From positions 124,001-188,000 of the forward strand of contig NZ_QGTS01000009.1 in the NCBI RefSeq assembly GCF_003182475.1: a stretch of DNA of 64,000 bases, in the 5' to 3' direction. Origin of the DNA: Mangrovibacter plantisponsor. GTDB taxonomy: Bacteria > Pseudomonadota > Gammaproteobacteria > Enterobacterales > Enterobacteriaceae. Of the stretch, positions 62,393 to 64,000 are shown piece by piece; within the stretch, counting starts at the first letter, position 1; each line of letters opens with the position of its first letter. The notes below the pieces were generated by a model. The model had not been told where the DNA came from. It ran no database searches and saw nothing but the letters and a program-made list of their open reading frames with translations. The translations under genes and the position numbers were made by a program.

Positions 62393-63825
62393 GATTCATC
62401 GTCCTCCATTACCCAGGTGTCTTTGGTTCCCCCGCCCTGAGACGAGTTCACCACCAGTGAACCTTCCGTTAGCGCGACGCGGGTTAACCCACCAGGCACC
62501 AGGCGGGTTTCCTGCCCGGACAACACAAAGGGGCGTAAATCGATATGGCGTGGTGCCAGGCCGTCGTCCACAAAGGTGGGGCAGGTGGACAGCGCAAGGG
62601 TTTCCTGGCCAATATAATTCGCCGGGTTTGCCAGCAGGCGCTCGCGGAAAGCTTCTACTTCACTGCGTGTTGCCCTGGGGCCAACTAACATGCCGTAACC
62701 GCCAGCACCATGAACTTCTTTCACCACCATCTGGTCGAGGTTGTTGAGTACGAATTTCAGGTCTTCGGGTTTGCGGCATTGCCAGGTGGGAATGTTGTTG
62801 AGAATCGGTTGTTCACCGAGGTAAAAACGGATCATTTCCGGCACATAAGGGTAGATGGATTTATCATCTGCCACACCCGTGCCAATGGCATTGGCCAGCA
62901 CCACGCCGCCTGCCCGGTAAACAGAAAGCAGGCCGGGTACACCGAGCATGGAATCGGTGCGGAAGGCGAGAGGGTCAAGCCAGGCATCATCAATACGGCG
63001 GTATATCACATCCACCCGGCGCGGCCCCTCCGTGGTGCGCATATACACCGCGCCAGCTTTAATAAACAGGTCGGCGCTTTCAACCAGCTCCACCCCCATT
63101 TGCTGGGCCAGGAAACTGTGTTCAAAGTAGGCGCTGTTAAACCGCCCTGGTGTCATAACCACCACACAAGGGTCATCCACCGGTGAGCTTTCGCGCAGCG
63201 TTTGTAACAGGTAGCCGGGGTAACGCTCCACCGGGGCAATATGCTGGTTGGCAAACATCTCCGGGTATAACCGCATCATCATTTTGCGGTTTTCCAGCAT
63301 GTAAGACACGCCAGAAGGTGTGCGCAGGTTGTCTTCCAGTACGTAATAGTTACCGTCGCTGTTGCGTACCATATCCACGCCGGTAATGTGGGCGTAAATA
63401 TGGTTATGCAGGTCAATACCAATCATGCAGGGCTGGAACTGTTCATTGGCCAGCACTTGCTCGGCGGGGATTAGCCCGGCTTTGAGAATGGTTTGGTCGT
63501 GGTAGATATCATGGAGAAAAGCATTGAGCGCTTTGACGCGCTGGCGAATGCCCTGGTCGAGTTTTTTCCATTCATCGGCGGGAATAATGCGCGGTACGCT
63601 GTCAAAAGGGATTAACCGTTCCGTTCCTTCATCTTCACCATAGACATTAAAGGTAATGCCGATGCGGTGAAACAGCAGTTCTGCCTGCTCTTTTTTCTGG
63701 TGAATGGCAGTTTGGTCGGTATTCTGAAACCATTGCCACCAGCCGTCATAGTGTTGGCGTTGCTTTCCTTCTGCCGTCAACATTTCATCGTAATACACGC
63801 CATCCGGTACGGTTATTTTTATCAT
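62386..63825 (-). CDS. Circularly permuted ATP-grasp type 2 protein (DUF404/DUF407)
   Basis: First gene of the Anbu operon, 479 residues. The ATP-grasp fold is suggested by DGNYYVLEDNLRTPSGVSYMLENR, VADDKSIYPYVPEMIRFYL and MVVKEVHGAGGYGMLVGP, the last a glycine-rich nucleotide loop; conserved DLRPFVLSGQE and GGLTRVAL lie near the C terminus. ATP-grasp enzymes ligate a carboxylate to an amine, and this subtype is predicted to build a peptide. The ATG at 63823-63825 follows a GGAGCGTGTA ribosome site. Confidence 0.92.
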   Translation of the reverse strand: MIKITVPDGVYYDEMLTAEGKQRQHYDGWWQWFQNTDQTAIHQKKEQAELLFHRIGITFNVYGEDEGTERLIPFDSVPRIIPADEWKKLDQGIRQRVKALNAFLHDIYHDQTILKAGLIPAEQVLANEQFQPCMIGIDLHNHIYAHITGVDMVRNSDGNYYVLEDNLRTPSGVSYMLENRKMMMRLYPEMFANQHIAPVERYPGYLLQTLRESSPVDDPCVVVMTPGRFNSAYFEHSFLAQQMGVELVESADLFIKAGAVYMRTTEGPRRVDVIYRRIDDAWLDPLAFRTDSMLGVPGLLSVYRAGGVVLANAIGTGVADDKSIYPYVPEMIRFYLGEQPILNNIPTWQCRKPEDLKFVLNNLDQMVVKEVHGAGGYGMLVGPRATRSEVEAFRERLLANPANYIGQETLALSTCPTFVDDGLAPRHIDLRPFVLSGQETRLVPGGLTRVALTEGSLVVNSSQGGGTKDTWVMEDDESC

Positions 63826-64000
63826 TACACGCTCCAGTTATTACGTAATCAGGAATAACTGAAAGTGACTACGCACAAACCGTGCCATAGTATTTATCTT
63901 ATTGATTATTATATTTTTATTGGCAGTATCTTCTCCTGGGTATTGATTTTTGTTAAGACAGGCATGTCTCGTGTTGCTTTGTTGTGGTGCAAAAAAATAA
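63826..64000 (-). promoter_or_regulatory. Upstream region of the Anbu operon
   Basis: AT-rich stretch to the window edge expected to hold the promoter of the four-gene operon. I see no recognisable operator; a -10-like TATTAT can be read but not with confidence. Confidence 0.4.

Overview
The window reads as chromosome from an Enterobacteriaceae-type gammaproteobacterium. Close relatives of Escherichia coli proteins are recognisable throughout (acs, fdhF with an in-frame selenocysteine UGA, phnO, aer, yjdM, crfC-yjcZ, adeP, yieH, dpiBA, citCDEFXG, yghU, phnF-P). Base composition is moderate, coding density is high, and intergenic stretches are AT-rich. I cannot name the genus. I see no tRNA, rRNA, insertion sequence, integrase or CRISPR array; the accessory character comes from gene content and order.

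Layout. 1-6.7 kb: acs (cut by the window edge), fdhF with SECIS hairpin and a -24/-12 promoter, a solitary phnO, aer with a FliA-type promoter, yjdM. 7.5-10.7 kb: crfC-yjcZ. 11.2-17.6 kb: an iron/haem-flavoured segment with a FcuA-like TonB receptor, an unrecognised cysteine-free 280-aa protein, hemS, a divergent Rdx (SelW-like) gene separated from hemS by a Fur-box-like sequence, and a 4'-phosphopantetheinyl-transferase-like gene whose catalytic motifs look eroded. 17.7-19.9 kb: adeP and yieH. 20.2-23.2 kb: a lipoprotein, a LuxR-like small regulator and an orphan peptide-type substrate-binding protein.

23.3-33.3 kb is a complete citrate-fermentation locus: the DpiB/DpiA two-component system, a divergent 2HCT-family citrate carrier, an FAH-family hydrolase/decarboxylase, then citCDEFXG. 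No oxaloacetate decarboxylase Na+ pump is present; the FAH-family protein sits where such an activity would be useful. 33.6-41.1 kb is a mixed segment: a DUF4823-type lipoprotein, yghU, an EAL phosphodiesterase and a GGDEF cyclase separated by nearly 1 kb of AT-rich DNA, a methyltransferase, a GNAT enzyme, a LysR regulator, a coding remnant and a DUF1471 protein.

41.4-52.7 kb carries C-P lyase: phnFGHIJKLMNP as one tightly overlapped operon, then a Pho box and a transporter operon phnC-phnD-phnE1-phnE2. phnO is not here but about 37 kb away near yjdM. 52.9-59.7 kb is a Cu(I)/Ag(I) efflux operon: a small His/Met-containing exported protein, CusF, CusC-like, CusB fused to a second CusF domain, CusA. 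59.9-63.8 kb, on the minus strand, is the four-gene Anbu cluster: circularly permuted ATP-grasp, alpha-E, transglutaminase-like and the proteasome-like Anbu subunit. It is the least understood conserved system in the window.

Unexplained signals include a roughly 42-bp element present behind two unrelated operons (10.8 and 59.8 kb), a 22-bp exact direct repeat between dpiB and the citrate carrier, and several operator-like palindromes.
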